A DNA stretch of 64,000 nucleotides from Salvia splendens (GCF_004379255.2 NC_056035.1:39994773-40058772), one strand, 5' to 3'. Positions 12,326-23,700 are shown, counted from the stretch's first letter. The notes: a model not told the origin generated them from the sequence alone. Program-made: numbers and translations.

Positions 12326-12663
12326 CTACCCCCACCGAAAAGCGAAGTGAATCACTTCGGCGAAGCGAGTCACTTCGGCATTCTGGATAAAGGTACGGGG
12401 AAGGCTGACGTCAGGGGACGTGCCTTGCGCGTGACTGCATTAAATGCGACAGTAAAATCCGGCCGTTGAATCCTGAAAAGGTGGGATTCGAAACGGTGCG
12501 ATGATTTTGAAATCTTCTCCGAATCTGATAAATACGTCCTTTCTTCATCATTTGAACACTTTTGCTATTGCTTCTTCTGCATTCTCTCTCTTTTGCGTAA
12601 AAATTTCCTTCCGCTTTCAAGAATTTCTTCAGAATTTCTTCAGACTTTCAAAGAGTAAGAACT

Positions 12664-14525
12664 ATGTCTTCTTCTTCTTCTGAGTCAGGTAGCGGTAGGA
12701 AAGGGGATAAGGGGTCTTCTAGCCGGAAAGAATCCGGGGAGAAGACCGTAGAGTATTTTCACAGCATCTTGAGTAAGGATACTGTGATATCCCTACACGA
12801 AAAATATTTTTTTCCTGGGGGGAAGGTTGCGATTCCCGACGACCTTCATAGGGCTGACTCGCCGCCGGAGGGTTACGCCACCGTTTATGAAGCCGGCTTG
12901 GAATGCGGGCTTCGTTTCCCTCTTCCCCCTGCCTTTGTAGAGCTGCTAGATTTTTTTCAACTCCCTTTAGGTCAGGTGACTCCGAACTCTTGGAGGCACT
13001 TATCGGCCTTTGCTGCCGAACTGCGTAGGCTAGATAAGGATCTGTCTCTGAGGGCAATCCTTAATTTCTTCCAGTTTAAGCGGAAAGGATCTTGGTTTTA
13101 CTTGATCCCTTTACAGCCTTTTAGGGCCTTCTGCAAAACCAAGTGGCCAAAGTGGCAACATCGTTTCTTTTTTTATAATAGGACAGCGGCTCCGGGCTTT
13201 CCCTGGAGAGGGCCGAAGTCCGTGATTCCTCATCCTCGGTTAGAACCGTTGGACGAGCTCGAGGGCGAGCTCAATAAGATTCCTATGATTAGGAAGCAGT
13301 ACCTGGAGTCTGAGCTCGTCAAGGGCGACTTCGTGTTCGACTCCTCGTCTTCGGACGAAGAGACCGAGGGTGAGGAATTCTTTTTTGTGCCTTACTGCTT
13401 TTGTGGCGAAAACTAACCTTGCTTTCTTGCTTTTTGGCAGTGAACTTGCTAAACAAGTTCGGTCGCAAATCCTCCGAATCTAAGGAACCGGAGAGGCCGA
13501 AAACCAGCAGCTCGGCGTCTGATGCCGAGAAGAATCCGAAGAGGCAAAAGACCTCTTCGGATCCAAAGAAGCCGGAGTCGACTTCGGCAAGTAGGAAGGG
13601 GAAGACCCAGAAGCCCCCAAGAGCGCCGGAGAAAGACGTGGTCTTGGCGCCTCCTTCGGAACATATCTGTGAGCCCTTTTTATGGCCCACGGACTTCGCC
13701 GAGGTGAATTCTCTTCTTGATTTTCTGGCCTTGCTTTTTTTTCCTGTATTTTTTGTGGCCCCTCGGTTGACTTTTTCCTTTTTCCATTTTCAGAGGAACG
13801 ATATGCTCTCCAAGCTCGTCGCCGTTGAACTCTCCAAAGCGTCCAACGATTATGCTGAGATGCAGAGGAAGTTGGCGGCTGCTCGTCACCAGGCCGAACA
13901 GGCTAAGGCAGACTTTGAGAAGGCCAGAGCTGCTAGGATCTCGGCCCAGGATGAAGCCCAGTTTGCCAAAAACCAGCTCGTCATCCAGCGAGAGCAGACG
14001 AAACGGAGGGATGCTGCCGCCGTGGTTGCCCAAGGGGAGGTTCTCCGTGCTTTCGCGGAGAAACTCTTTCTGAGCAATCAATTTTCGGCCTTTGTCGGTG
14101 ATCTGCTGAAACTGATGACCGATAATGCCGAGCAGGGGCCCGAAGTCGTCCTGCCGCTGTACGGCCGAGAGATAGCAGCTCGTCTCCAGAGTCTGCCGCT
14201 CCTTGAGGAGCTTGCTTCGTCCTCGGTCCTGCTTTCTGCTGACCGAGTTCGTAGTTGCCGAGCTGACCGGGACGAGAATATGGAGGCTATCTTTGCCTCC
14301 TTAGGGCCAGTTTCACCCGCTCCAATTTTCCACGGAGAGGGTGAGACCGAGCAGCTTGATCAGCAGACCGGAGACAGGCAGGCCGAGCAAGAGGTGCTGC
14401 TGATCGGTGATGGGGGCACCGAGCAGGCTGGGGGGAGCAAGGAGGCCGAGGCTGAAGCTGAGGCAGACAAGGAGAAGGAAGCTGAACCTCACCGAGGAGC
14501 CGGAGACGAAGCTGGCGGAGTATGA
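12664..14525 (+). CDS. Antisense gene of the Gypsy element, PF04195-like (putative gypsy-type transposon domain)
   Basis: Exons 12664-13369, 13441-13703 and 13794-14525 join in frame to 566 aa. Introns of 71 and 90 bp have good GT-AG ends and pyrimidine-rich acceptors. The N-terminus is Ser-rich. Residues about 30-220 carry the features of the plant putative gypsy-type transposon domain: EKYFFPGGKVAIP, GYATVYEAGLECGLRFPLPP, FQLPLGQVTPNSWRHLSAF and WYLIP-like GSWFYLIPLQPF. A Lys/Ser/Pro-rich linker follows, then a long Ala/Lys/Glu/Gln coiled coil and an acidic tail. Function unknown; it is not a transposase in mechanism. An alternative donor at 14520 (GGA|GTATGA) joined to an acceptor before 14751 would fuse it in frame to the next open frame, giving about 828 aa. 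Confidence 0.75.
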
Positions 14526-14750
14526 TTTCGTCTCCCTTCTCTTAGTTTAGTTTCTTCCTTCTTGTAAAATGGCCTTGAAGCCCTCCTTGTGTAAAAATTT
14601 TTTTTCTTATGAATGAAAAAAATCTTCTTTCTGCACTTGTGTCTTCGTATAGCTTTTCGTACTCTCTTTTACTCCTGTTGTGGTTTACTACCTGCTCAGT
14701 AAACTGAAATGCCGAACTGACATAGCTGCTTTGTATTCTTAACTCTTAAG

Positions 14751-15542
14751 GAGCTGGAGGTACTTCACTGGAAGCGGCTGTACTCTTCCGCTTTAGACGA
14801 AGCTGAGAAAAAAGCCATGGCTGACCAGATGAAGAATGACGAACTCTTGGCTTGTTTAGTGAAGCTGGAGGCCGACAATAAGGACTTAGAGTCCGAAAAG
14901 AGAGATCTGGAGGCCGAGCTGAACACTGCCGTCGCTGAGAGGACTGCGTATGAGGATTTCATCTGCAGGCGCGGGGGAATGACCATCTCTGAAGTTCAGG
15001 AACGAGTTGACGAACTGTGGGAGGAATATCATGTACTCCGGAGGAACAATGCGCTGGAGAGCTCGGCTTGCCAACAAGTCGTGAAATCATTGCGGCGCTG
15101 GGCTTCTCGGTACGACATCATTCTTTCCCGGCGTCCCTCAATCGAGAGATTCCTTAGGCATTTCCCGCCAACAGATGGTCGCACTCCAGCTCAAACCCCT
15201 GATTCACTTGCTCAAAACCCTACTCCAAGTCAGCAACGAACTCAGAAACAGCCGGAAACGTCAAGACGAGAACGGACTCAGGAGCAACCGGAAACGTCAA
15301 GACAAGGACGGACTGAAGTTCGTAGAGGAGCTGTGATTATGAGTGAGCAAGATCAACAAATGCTTCGTGAAGAGACTCTTCGCCGCCGAGGTGCTAGAGC
15401 TTCCCGGGCTCAGGGAAGAGGCGGTAGGTCGATTAGAGCATCTCGTCGACCTGCTTATTCTTCAGCTGCCGAGAACGCCCGAACTCGGCTTCACGAGGAT
15501 TTTTTGAATAGGTGGCTCAACTTTAGCAACCGTGGACAGTAG
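14751..15542 (+). CDS. Second antisense open frame of the Gypsy element: coiled-coil, Arg/Gln-rich protein
   Basis: The frame is open from 14751, right after a pyrimidine-rich AG acceptor, to TAG at 15540-15542. The first in-frame ATG is at 14817 (241 aa). It starts with a coiled coil (ELEVLHWKRLYSSALDEAEK, then LEADNKDLESEKRDLEAEL), then ICRRGGMTISEVQERVDELW and a C-terminal region rich in Arg, Gln and Ser with a repeated QPETSR unit. It is either a separate gene or the fourth exon of the preceding antisense gene. An AATAAATGAAA polyadenylation-like signal follows at about 15610. Function unknown. Confidence 0.6.
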   Translation, partial: ELEVLHWKRLYSSALDEAEKKAMADQMKNDELLACLVKLEADNKDLESEKRDLEAELNTAVAERTAYEDFICRRGGMTISEVQERVDELWEEYHVLRRNNALESSACQQVVKSLRRWASRYDIILSRRPSIERFLRHFPPTDGRTPAQTPDSLAQNPTPSQQRTQKQPETSRRERTQEQPETSRQGRTEVRRGAVIMSEQDQQMLREETLRRRGARASRAQGRGGRSIRASRRPAYSSAAENARTRLHEDFLNRWLNFSNRGQ

Positions 15543-15681
15543 AATAGTCCTTCGTAATAGCGTAACGCCTTCTCGTAGGGCAGCGGAGTTGTATGCCGAA
15601 CAAGATTTAATAAATGAAATCTTCATTTCGCTTCTATCACTGCGTATTTACAGCTCAGCGAAAAAATTTCATCGTGCTCGT

Positions 15682-15915
15682 CCTCGGTCTTATGAAGTAA
15701 ACTTCTTTGACCGGACTCGTCCTCGGTCTTATGAAGTAAGCTTCTTTGACCGGACTCGTCTTTGGTCTTATGAAGTAAACTTCCTTGACCGGACTTGGTC
15801 CTCGGTCTTATGAAATAAACTTCTTTGACCGGACTCGTCTTTGGTCTTATGAAGTAAACTTCTTTGACCGGACTCGTCTTTGGTCTTATGAAGTAAATTT
15901 CTTTGACCGGACTAA
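15682..15915. repeat. 39-bp tandem repeat, 6 copies, inside the Gypsy element
   Basis: Six units, each built on GGTCTTATGAAGTAAACTTC plus TTTGACCGGACT, with an exact 39-bp period. They lie between the antisense genes and the gag/integrase remnants. Variable-copy spacers of this kind are common in Tat-like elements. Confidence 0.9.
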
Positions 15916-15920
15916 GCTTG

Positions 15921-16086
15921 TGTCCTAATTTGGCGAGTTTTATCGCTCGGATCGGACTTTCCCTTGTCCTAATTTGGGGATCGGACTTTCCCTTGTCCTA
16001 ATTCGGCGAGTTTTATCGCGTGGATCGGACTTTCCCTTGTCCTAATTCGGCGAGTTTTATCGCGTGGATCGGACTTTCCCTTTGTT
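15921..16086. repeat. About 45-bp tandem repeat, roughly 4 copies, inside the Gypsy element
   Basis: Units contain CGAGTTTTATCGCGTGGATC and GGACTTTCCCTTGTCCTAAT; one copy is truncated. Directly adjoins the 39-bp array. A third short array (about 18 bp, CGCACATAGACAAACA) lies at 16244-16300. Confidence 0.85.
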
Positions 16087-16377
16087 GCAGTTCGTTTCAG
16101 ACGAACTGCTTGTTTCTTAAGCTGAATTGTGGTCTTGTATCCTCCTTAGAAGCTTGGACTCACAATCGTTGGCTTATATATGTTCTAAAAAGGGGATCAG
16201 CCTTCGAAGAACAAGATACCTCAGTAACATTTGTAAGAGACGACACGCACATAGACAGACAAAACGCACATAGACAAACAAACGCACATAGACAAACATG
16301 AAAAACAAGTAAAAAACAAAGAAAGCACATACCCCTAGGACCGAACTAGACACAAGACTGACTGACCGGACTGTCTC

Positions 16378-16812
16378 TTACAAATGGAACTTCTTGAGGT
16401 TGGAAATGTACCATGTTCGGGGTACTTGTTCTCCTGACATGTGAGTCAATTTGTAAGACCCTTTGCCGAGGACTTCTGACACCCGATATGGACCTTCCCA
16501 TGTGGGTTCGAGTTTGCCCAGCTTTTCTGCTCGGCTTACTTCGTTGTTTCTCAAGACGAGATCTCCCACTTGAAATTGCAGCTTTTTCACCCTTTGGTTA
16601 TAATACCGGGCTACTTGCTCCTTGTACTTGGCTGCTTTTATGCAGGCCAATTCTCTTCTTTCTTCGGCCAGATCTAGTTCGGCTCTCAGTCCGTCCTCAT
16701 TCAGTTCTGCTGAGAAATTAAGAGTTCGGGGACTGGGTATGCCGATCTCAACCGGAATCACGGCTTCAGTGCCGTACACCATCGAGTTCGGCTCCGGTGT
16801 GACTTCGGTCAT
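16378..16812 (-). pseudogene. Integrase C-terminal remnant (Ty3/Gypsy pol)
   Basis: 144 codons on the minus strand holding only the end of pol: VYGTEAVIPVEIGIPSPR, then YYNQRVKKLQFQVGDLVLR, EPTWEGPYRVSEVLGKGSYKL and WYISNLKKFHL. These are the GPY/F-type C-terminal module of plant Gypsy integrases. The catalytic DDE core is absent. It sits only about 120 bp downstream of the gag stop, so one large internal deletion removed protease to integrase core. Confidence 0.9.
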
Positions 16813-16935
16813 TTCGCCTGCCTCTGACTCCGGCTGCTGTGATTGCTATGCTTGATGGTGCCGATCTGATTGCTCGGCACTTTTAAGCGCAATCTGCAAA
16901 CACTCTTGCTCTTTTTTGATCACCTCGGATGACCG

Positions 16936-18011
16936 CTATCCCTCCTTTAGTGGGGAAGGAGTTCGGCGAGGAAGCCTCTGATCGCTATGATCGGGCTTCT
17001 TTTTGTCTTCTCTAGATGAGCTGTCTAAAGACCGTTTTCGACGGTCTGCCTCATCGGCACGAGAAAACTGGTCCGCAATGTCCCACATCTCTTGAGCTGT
17101 TTGCGGACTGCATTCCACGAGCTTTCTGTAGAGAGCTCCGGGCAGGATTCCATTTTGGAATGCCGAAATGACAAGTAGATCATTGAGGTCATCTACTTGT
17201 AGGCATTCCTTGTGGAACCTCGTCATAAAGTCGCTGATCTTTTCGTCGCGACCTTGACGTGTAGAAAGCAGCTGAGCCGAAGTGATTCGGGCTTCCGCTT
17301 TCTGAAAGAACCTCCTGTGGAAAGCATCCATTAGATCTCGGTAAGATCTAATGCTGCCTTTGGGGAGGCTATCGAACCACCTTCTTGCGTTCCCGATAAG
17401 CAGCTCGGGAAACAGCTTGCACATATGGACCTCATTGAGACCCTGGTTCGCCATGTTATACTGATAGCGTCCCAGGAAGTCATGAGGATTCACTAACCCG
17501 TCATAAGTCATCGACGGAGTTCGGTAGTTCTGTGGCAAGGGAGTTCGGGTGATATCGTCCGAGAACGGAGTCTTCAATGCTCCGTACATGGCGAACCCGA
17601 CATCTCTTCGGTATGGAGGAGATGGAGTTCTCCTGTGATTCCGGTACCGAGGAGGAACAGGAACATGTCGGGGTTGAGGATTCTTCTTCCTGGAAGACAC
17701 GGCACTACTGCGGTAGTGACTTTCATGTCTGGATGAGGAGGGAGAATCCACCGTTTTCGTCTCCGGCTTTTGGCCCTTTTGCAGGAAAATTAAGAACTCT
17801 TCCTGCTTCTCGGCCAAAACAACTTGACAGCCTCGTTCAAATCGGGCTGCTGGGAAGACTCAGTGCGATGAGTCTTTGAGCGGCTTGTTCCTTCTCCGTG
17901 AGAACTGGAAGTAGATTTCTCCCGAGGCTGTTTTCTAGACCTGCGGGCTGGACTAGCTTCCTCATGGTTATCACGGACGGAAGCACGGGTATTATGTGAT
18001 CTGGTATGCAT
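16936..18011 (-). pseudogene. Gypsy gag with a frameshift
   Basis: Starts at ATG 18011 (MHTRSHNTRASVRDN) and runs to about 17820, where a one-base shift interrupts it. Reading resumes as LAEKQEEFLIFLQKGQ and continues to a stop at 16936. The retrotransposon gag domain is clear: TYDGLVNPHDFLGRYQYNMA, LLIGNARRWFDSLPKGSI, DAFHRRFFQKAEARITSA and FMTRFHKECLQVDDLNDL. No zinc knuckle remains. The frameshift makes normal Gag synthesis unlikely unless ribosomal slippage rescues it. Confidence 0.88.
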
Positions 18012-18068
18012 TTTTTTTTGGTGGAAGAGGATCAAAAACTCGCTTTTATCACAGATTTGGTTCTCTGT

Positions 18069-18086
18069 TTCCCACAGACGGCGCCA
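18069..18086 (-). other. Primer-binding site of the Gypsy element
   Basis: TGGCGCCGTCTGTGGGAA on the minus strand, two bases inside the 5' LTR end. The same 18 bases serve the unrelated Copia element at 42158-42175. I did not assign the tRNA. Confidence 0.8.
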
Positions 18087-18087
18087 G

Positions 18088-18859
18088 TGATGGTTGGGCG
18101 AATTTTTGATGGTAGTAGATGCAGGTAATAAATACAGATCACGACACAAGGAATTACGTGGTTCGATTTACTGAGGTAAATCTACGTCCACGGGAAGAAA
18201 GGAGGGCAAGATTGTATTGCTTGATCTGGTTTTCCAGCTTACAAATACAGACTTGCTATATGATATTTGATGTCTAGAGAGCTTTCCCCTCTTTTTCTCC
18301 TCCGTGTCTATCTGATCTAAGTTCTATTTATACATTGAACTAAGATCGTGGCTTGCATCACCACTGACTAGGTCGTGGCTTACATCATCACTAATTAGGT
18401 CGTGGCTTACATCATCACTAATTAGATCGTGGATGTCGTGGAGGTCATGAGATCCTGCATGGGTCCACCACTAAATAGATCGTGTAGTGGAGGTCGTGGA
18501 GGTTCTGCATGAGTCCACTATCTCCCAGTTCGGTCGAATAATGAGACCGAACTGCTGAACTATTGCCGAGCAGCTTTTGCCAATCTGAGAGTAGAGCTTG
18601 ATTGGTCGGCTTTTACCGAGCTGTAGGCTGGGGCCGAACTCTTTGGTAATGCCGAACTGATACTCTTCCTTGGGTTTTGGGCTGAGGAACTATTGCCGAG
18701 CAGCTTTTGCCGATCTGAGAGTAGAGCTTGATTGGTCGGCTTTTACCGAGCTGTAGGCTGGGGCCGAACTCTTTGGTAATGCCGAACTGATACTCTTCCT
18801 TGGGCTTTGGGCTGATGGGCCGTCACTGCTATTGGGCTTGTTTAGTACGTACCCCATCA
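18088..18859 (-). repeat. 5' LTR of the Gypsy element (772 bp)
   Basis: Same ends as the 642-bp LTR but longer by exactly 130 bp, because 18555-18684 is repeated in tandem at 18685-18814. Apart from this the two LTRs differ at only a few positions, so insertion was fairly recent and the duplication later. Confidence 0.93.
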
Positions 18860-18864
18860 CTACA

Positions 18865-19328
18865 CGTTACGTGAATGATTATTTCTTAGTATCGATTCTT
18901 GGTTAATCTTTTGGAATAGTTAATTTTTATAAATTATTTTGAGTTAGACGGTTGATATTGTAATGCACTATCATATGAATTTACGTGGTTTACCAACGTT
19001 GTGTTGGCTACATCCACGGACAGAAAACGGAGAATAGATTGTATTCAGATTATTTTTTCAAATTACAAAGTGACGTGTCTTACTTTTATATAAATAGGCA
19101 CATGGACAATGACGGGCTAGACCAATATGAAAATTAAGGCCTAAAAATACATGTACGGATCACTGAAACCATTGACCGTTTTATTTACTTTCAAAGTTGT
19201 GTTGTTTTATTCCCTATAGCTAAACGTGTGGGATAGGGAGTCTAGTTATAAATTGGAACTGGGCTAGGATGATGTTGGATCAAGGGAGAAAAAAGTTGGC
19301 CCAAAGTCTATTGGTAGTTCTGCAAAAA
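18865..19328. other. Intergenic DNA with a possible old LTR fragment
   Basis: At about 18970-19100, TTACGTGGTTTACC...GGCTACATCCACGG, an ATTGTATT stretch and TATATAAATA occur in the order seen in the adjacent Gypsy LTR, but diverged. Probably a relic of a related LTR into or beside which the younger element inserted. No gene. Confidence 0.4.
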
Positions 19329-19336
19329 AGCCTAGG

Positions 19337-19737
19337 TACCCACAGTTTGTAAACCGGCGGTTCCGGTTTCGAGAAATGTGGAACCGGAACCGAACCGTGA
19401 GGTTATTTCACGGTTCTAGTTTCGGTTCGAAAACCGGCAGTTCCGGCGTTTTTAACGGTTTTTCACGGTTCCGAACCGCCGGTTTCCGGCAATTTTTCGC
19501 AATTCCAACTAGATTTCACGGTTTTCTGACGGTTTTTCACGGTTCCGGTTTGGAACCGTCCAGAACCGGTGGTTCCGGCACGGTTTCGGTTCGTAAAATT
19601 TGGAACCGGAACCGGCCCGCGGTTAAAAATATGGCGGTTCCGGTTCAAGAAAAAAGTCACTGTTCCTGTTCGGAACCGGAACCGGCGGTTACAGTTCTGT
19701 GATTAACCGCCGGAACCGAAAACCTTGGGCATCTCTA
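19337..19737. mobile_element. Non-autonomous hAT element (401 bp)
   Basis: Flanked by the exact 8-bp duplication AGCCTAGG (19329-19336, 19738-19745), diagnostic of hAT insertion. The right end reads TAGAGATGCCCAAGG inward; the left, TACCCACAGTTTG, matches after a small loss. Both subterminal regions are packed with GGTTCCGG / GGAACCGG motifs in both orientations, as in Ac-like elements. No transposase. Confidence 0.85.
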
Positions 19738-20258
19738 AGCCTAGGAATAGGGATGTAAAATAAATTTGGGACTATAATGATCAGGTTATTACTATAGGGA
19801 GTATAAAAAATCGAAACTATGAACAAAGTTCCATGATTAATTTTAGAAAACCAGAAAACAAACAAACACTAAACAAAATTATTAAAACTTAAAAGCAGCT
19901 ATAACATGCTTAATTAGCTTTTATAAATCTAATGCTCTTTTCTCAAACTCATTGACTTTCTATAAGAATGTTACTTAGCAATTAAACTATCTTCTGTGCG
20001 AGAATTATCAGGTTCTGATCTCACAAATTTCGTTTACCGTTATTGCTAATGCACACAATCAACTTTGATTTGGTAGGATCGCTCTAAATCAATAACAACT
20101 TGCAACAAAATGTAACAAAAATTTATTTAGATAAAAAGACTAAATATTAGGAAAAAAAATAGTACTCCAGTCTTAACAATTAGCCATTTATTATTTTTTA
20201 TCACAACGGCATTTTATAAGCGATTTGCGATTTGAAAAAATATTTTCCCTATTGTTCG

Positions 20259-20267
20259 TATATAAAT
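20259..20267 (+). promoter_or_regulatory. TATA box of the EXS gene
   Basis: TATATAAAT, about 465 bp before the ATG. A leader exon ending near 20442 (GAG|GTAATT) and an acceptor at 20665 (TTTTCTGCAG) suggest an intron in the 5' UTR. Confidence 0.5.
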
Positions 20268-20725
20268 GATTTTTTTTATCTTCTTTCTATTGCATAATTC
20301 TTCCTTTTGTGATCTCTCTCTGTACTTGAAAACCCTTGCATCAATTCCGCAAATTCATCCGATTGCTTCAGAAATTTTCGTGAAATCTAAGAGAATACAG
20401 CACACAGTAGCTGCGCAATGTTGCAGATTCAGAAGATCTGAGGTAATTAGTATGTAGATCACATGAATCAACTTCCTTCATTTCATATTTTATTTTCTGT
20501 AAGCCACATTGTGATGTAGTCCTGATTGAATTTGAATACCGAACCGATTTGAATCCAGATTAGAGTTTGCTGGTAGTAATTTTGACATAATGTTCAGTTA
20601 TGATTTGCTAGAATGTTGTATGCGTAAGATACTCAGATTTGTTGGACAGTTTTCGTTTTCTGCAGTTGTGGTTATAGGCTGCACACTTAATTGTTTAAAG
20701 CTTGTACCTTTTACCACCTCCATCT

Positions 20726-23700
20726 ATGTTTGGAGGTCTTGAGTCTATCCCTAAGAATAGTCCTCATCTACGGAAATCTGGTAGCCGGTTTGTTGTGTTT
20801 GATATTGGTAAGTGAATATGTATATGTATCTTTAAGCATTTATTTCTATCTGTATGATTATCCATTTCCTTTTTCTGCAAAAGATTTAACCATGTTTGTG
20901 ATGATATTCATATTATCTCGCAGGTTCGGGTGAGCTCGGAAATAGCTCTGAGGAAGATTTTTTGCGTAATACAGAGTCAAATGAAATGAAGGCTGGGGCG
21001 ACACAGTTAAGCAGTGCAGCCATTGTGCCTTCCCCTCTTCTGCTTTGGAGATTCAAGGTATTACCTCTAGATGTATCTCTGGGTTATTATTTGGTGATTT
21101 TTTATCATGCTCGATTAGCTTGACATCTCTAATCTAATTTTGTGTATAGGTACTACTGTTTTTCATCTGGGGATTCTGCTGTTGCAAGGTTAGCTGAATA
21201 TTATCCTTTATTGCAAATCTACCTATGTTTAAAGTTTCAAAATTTTCTAATCTAGGCTTGATTCTGATTTGTAGATGTCTAATGTTTGTTTCTACTATTT
21301 GCAGATCGGATGGGATTCAGTAATGAGAATGAGTGCAGACCTTCGAGATTTGTTTTTATATGAGGCTTTCTTGTATTATAATCCTCTCCTTCTTGTGGTC
21401 AGTGATTTGTCTTGATTGAGTTCTCATATATAATCTGTACATATTTAATGATGGAATTAATATACTCATTCTCGGATTTAAGCCTCTCTACAATTTGTTT
21501 TTTGGTTGTGCTGCAGACTATGATGGTTTGGCTTTGGGGAATCAATTTGTGGGTTTTCGCCCAGTCTAATATTGGATATGTGAAAATTTTTGATCTAGAC
21601 CAGAGCCATCTCACTCATAGAGAGATATGGAAGGTATTCATAAGCTTGGGCTAAATATAAGTATTATTATTACCCTCCCATATTTCTTATCTCCGTTTGT
21701 TTCGATGCTATTTCTTTTTACTGCTGTAAACTAGAGTTCTAGTTCATCCAGGCTGAATCATGCACTTGCATTGCTCTGTATCTAACATACAAACCTTAGT
21801 TCATCATACAAGACTATGCATGTTGAGCTTGAATTTCCATAAGGATCTTTTTTTTTAATTATGTTAAATCGTCTTTTATTCTAGGACTTTTAAAGTGGCA
21901 TGATTCACATAACCTGGAGGATTGTGTCTTGCAGCTCATGCTGTGATACATTCTAGTTTCATAAAGTGTCGTCTTCATGATAGATGATATTATAAAAAAG
22001 TATCTCCACCTTGTGGCTAAACTGATTTGTGTTTATGTATTATCCTAACCAGATACTATGAAAAGTATCTCCACCTTTTAGTTAAACGGATTTGAGTTTC
22101 TGTATATATCCTAACCAGATACTAAGAACAGTATTTCCACCTTTTGGTTAAACAAATTTGAGTTTATGTATATATTTTAACCAGATGCATACCCATTTGT
22201 GCTTACATTTCTCAGTAAATGCTTATTACACCATAGAAATTATTGTATTATATATTGTCTCAACTTTTTATATCTGTGCTCCCTATAAAGCAGCCCGTTT
22301 GTCCATTGTTTTGATCTTCGTATAGTTCTGGTCTCTTCAGCTTGTAGTCATATTTGTAAATTCTCTTATAGGTGCTTTGGATTTCCCTGTTTCTAGATGC
22401 AACTTATGTCTCTCTAGTCTCTTTTCTCGCGCCTGGTGGTTGATTATGTTTCACATATTTATTGACGATATCTTTTATGTGTCAGTGTGCTACATGGATG
22501 ACAATAGTTGTGCCAACTAGCATGACAGCATACCTTTATCTGTATTCTCACGGAGAAGTTTCATTGGCGGCATCTCAACCAGTGTAATAGATGCTTCTTC
22601 TCCTAGATATTATTCTAATCGTTTATCATGTTCAGTTAGTTTGAATTGATTTTTTCGGTATGCACTATGCAGGATGAACTATATTGAGCTCTCTTCTATT
22701 AGTTACTATACATACAATAATATTACAATCCACATAAATTGTATTCAACCTAAAAAGCTATAATGTTCCATAGCTTTAGTACGTATGCTTATTTCCTTTA
22801 AATTGAATCTGATGAATATGATTCATAACATTGGTTGAAAACCATATCAGTTGTTTGAGACCTCTTCGATTACTCTACTTTGTCAAACTGTGCAAGCTAA
22901 ATTTTGGATCGGTCATTTTATGTTACTAAGTGGAAATGGGTAAACATATTTCTTGGCCAAGTTCTTCTCACACATTTAGGATAGGAAAATGAATAAATAG
23001 CTCAGCAGTCTAATTTGAATATTGATCATCACATGATATTGAATCACAATGACTCGATGATTAAGTGTGCTTGATTGAGTCACTCTAAATTGATTATTTA
23101 GCTGCCATGACTTATATTGAGTCATCTTGAACTTGAGCTCTGAATATGACTCCATGATGGAGCCACGTTGGTTAGATGGTCAAGTCATGGTAAGGGGAAC
23201 AGAAGTCCAAAATGGGTGCAGTGAGCATCCTCAGTCTGTCAACTTTTAAAATATTTCAAGTATGAGCATCTTTCAATATCTCAAGTAGGTAAAAGAACGT
23301 GCTCTCCCTTATGGTTTTGCTTGTGGTTCTTACAGTTGACATTCCACAACTTGCTCCATGATCCACTTGTCAAGATTTTTTTCATGCAAGTCTATATTTA
23401 ACTTTGGACTCTGTCACTCTGCCAACAGATTAGTTTCTGTTTTGTATTTAGATTATCCCTGGAAAATAATACTCCCTCCGTCCCAAGGAAGATGACCCCT
23501 TCCTTGGGCGGCACAGAGTTTTATGCAGTTTTATTTTGTGTGTTAAGTGGAAAGTGTAAAGTAAGAGAGAAAGTAGAGATAAAAGTGTTTCCATTTAGAG
23601 TAATGGGTCATCTTGGATGGGACAAACCAAAAAAGGAAAGTGGGTCATCTTTAGTGGGACAGAGGGAGTATGTAATATGAGTGACACTTGTAAATGAAAA

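Larger units (their letters stand above)
11684..18859 (-). mobile_element. Non-autonomous Ty3/Gypsy LTR retrotransposon, Tat-like, with antisense genes
   Basis: A 7176-bp element flanked by the exact 5-bp duplication CTACA (11679-11683, 18860-18864). Its sense direction is the minus strand: the 5' LTR is 18088-18859 and the 3' LTR 11684-12325. Next to the 5' LTR lies the primer-binding site TGGCGCCGTCTGTGGGAA, and a purine tract abuts the 3' LTR (rc of CTACCCCCACC at 12326). In sense order it holds gag, a stub of the integrase C-terminus, a tandem-repeat spacer, then a spliced gene on the opposite strand. Protease, reverse transcriptase, RNase H and most of integrase are gone. Antisense genes of the PF04195 type placed here are known from Tat-lineage Gypsy elements. 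The lineage is inferred from that layout. Confidence 0.92.

Noticed and set aside
15532..15813. 93-codon open frame over the 39-bp array
   Set aside because: It is a translation of a minisatellite (repeating RPRSYEVNFFDRT); the repeat length divisible by three keeps it open.
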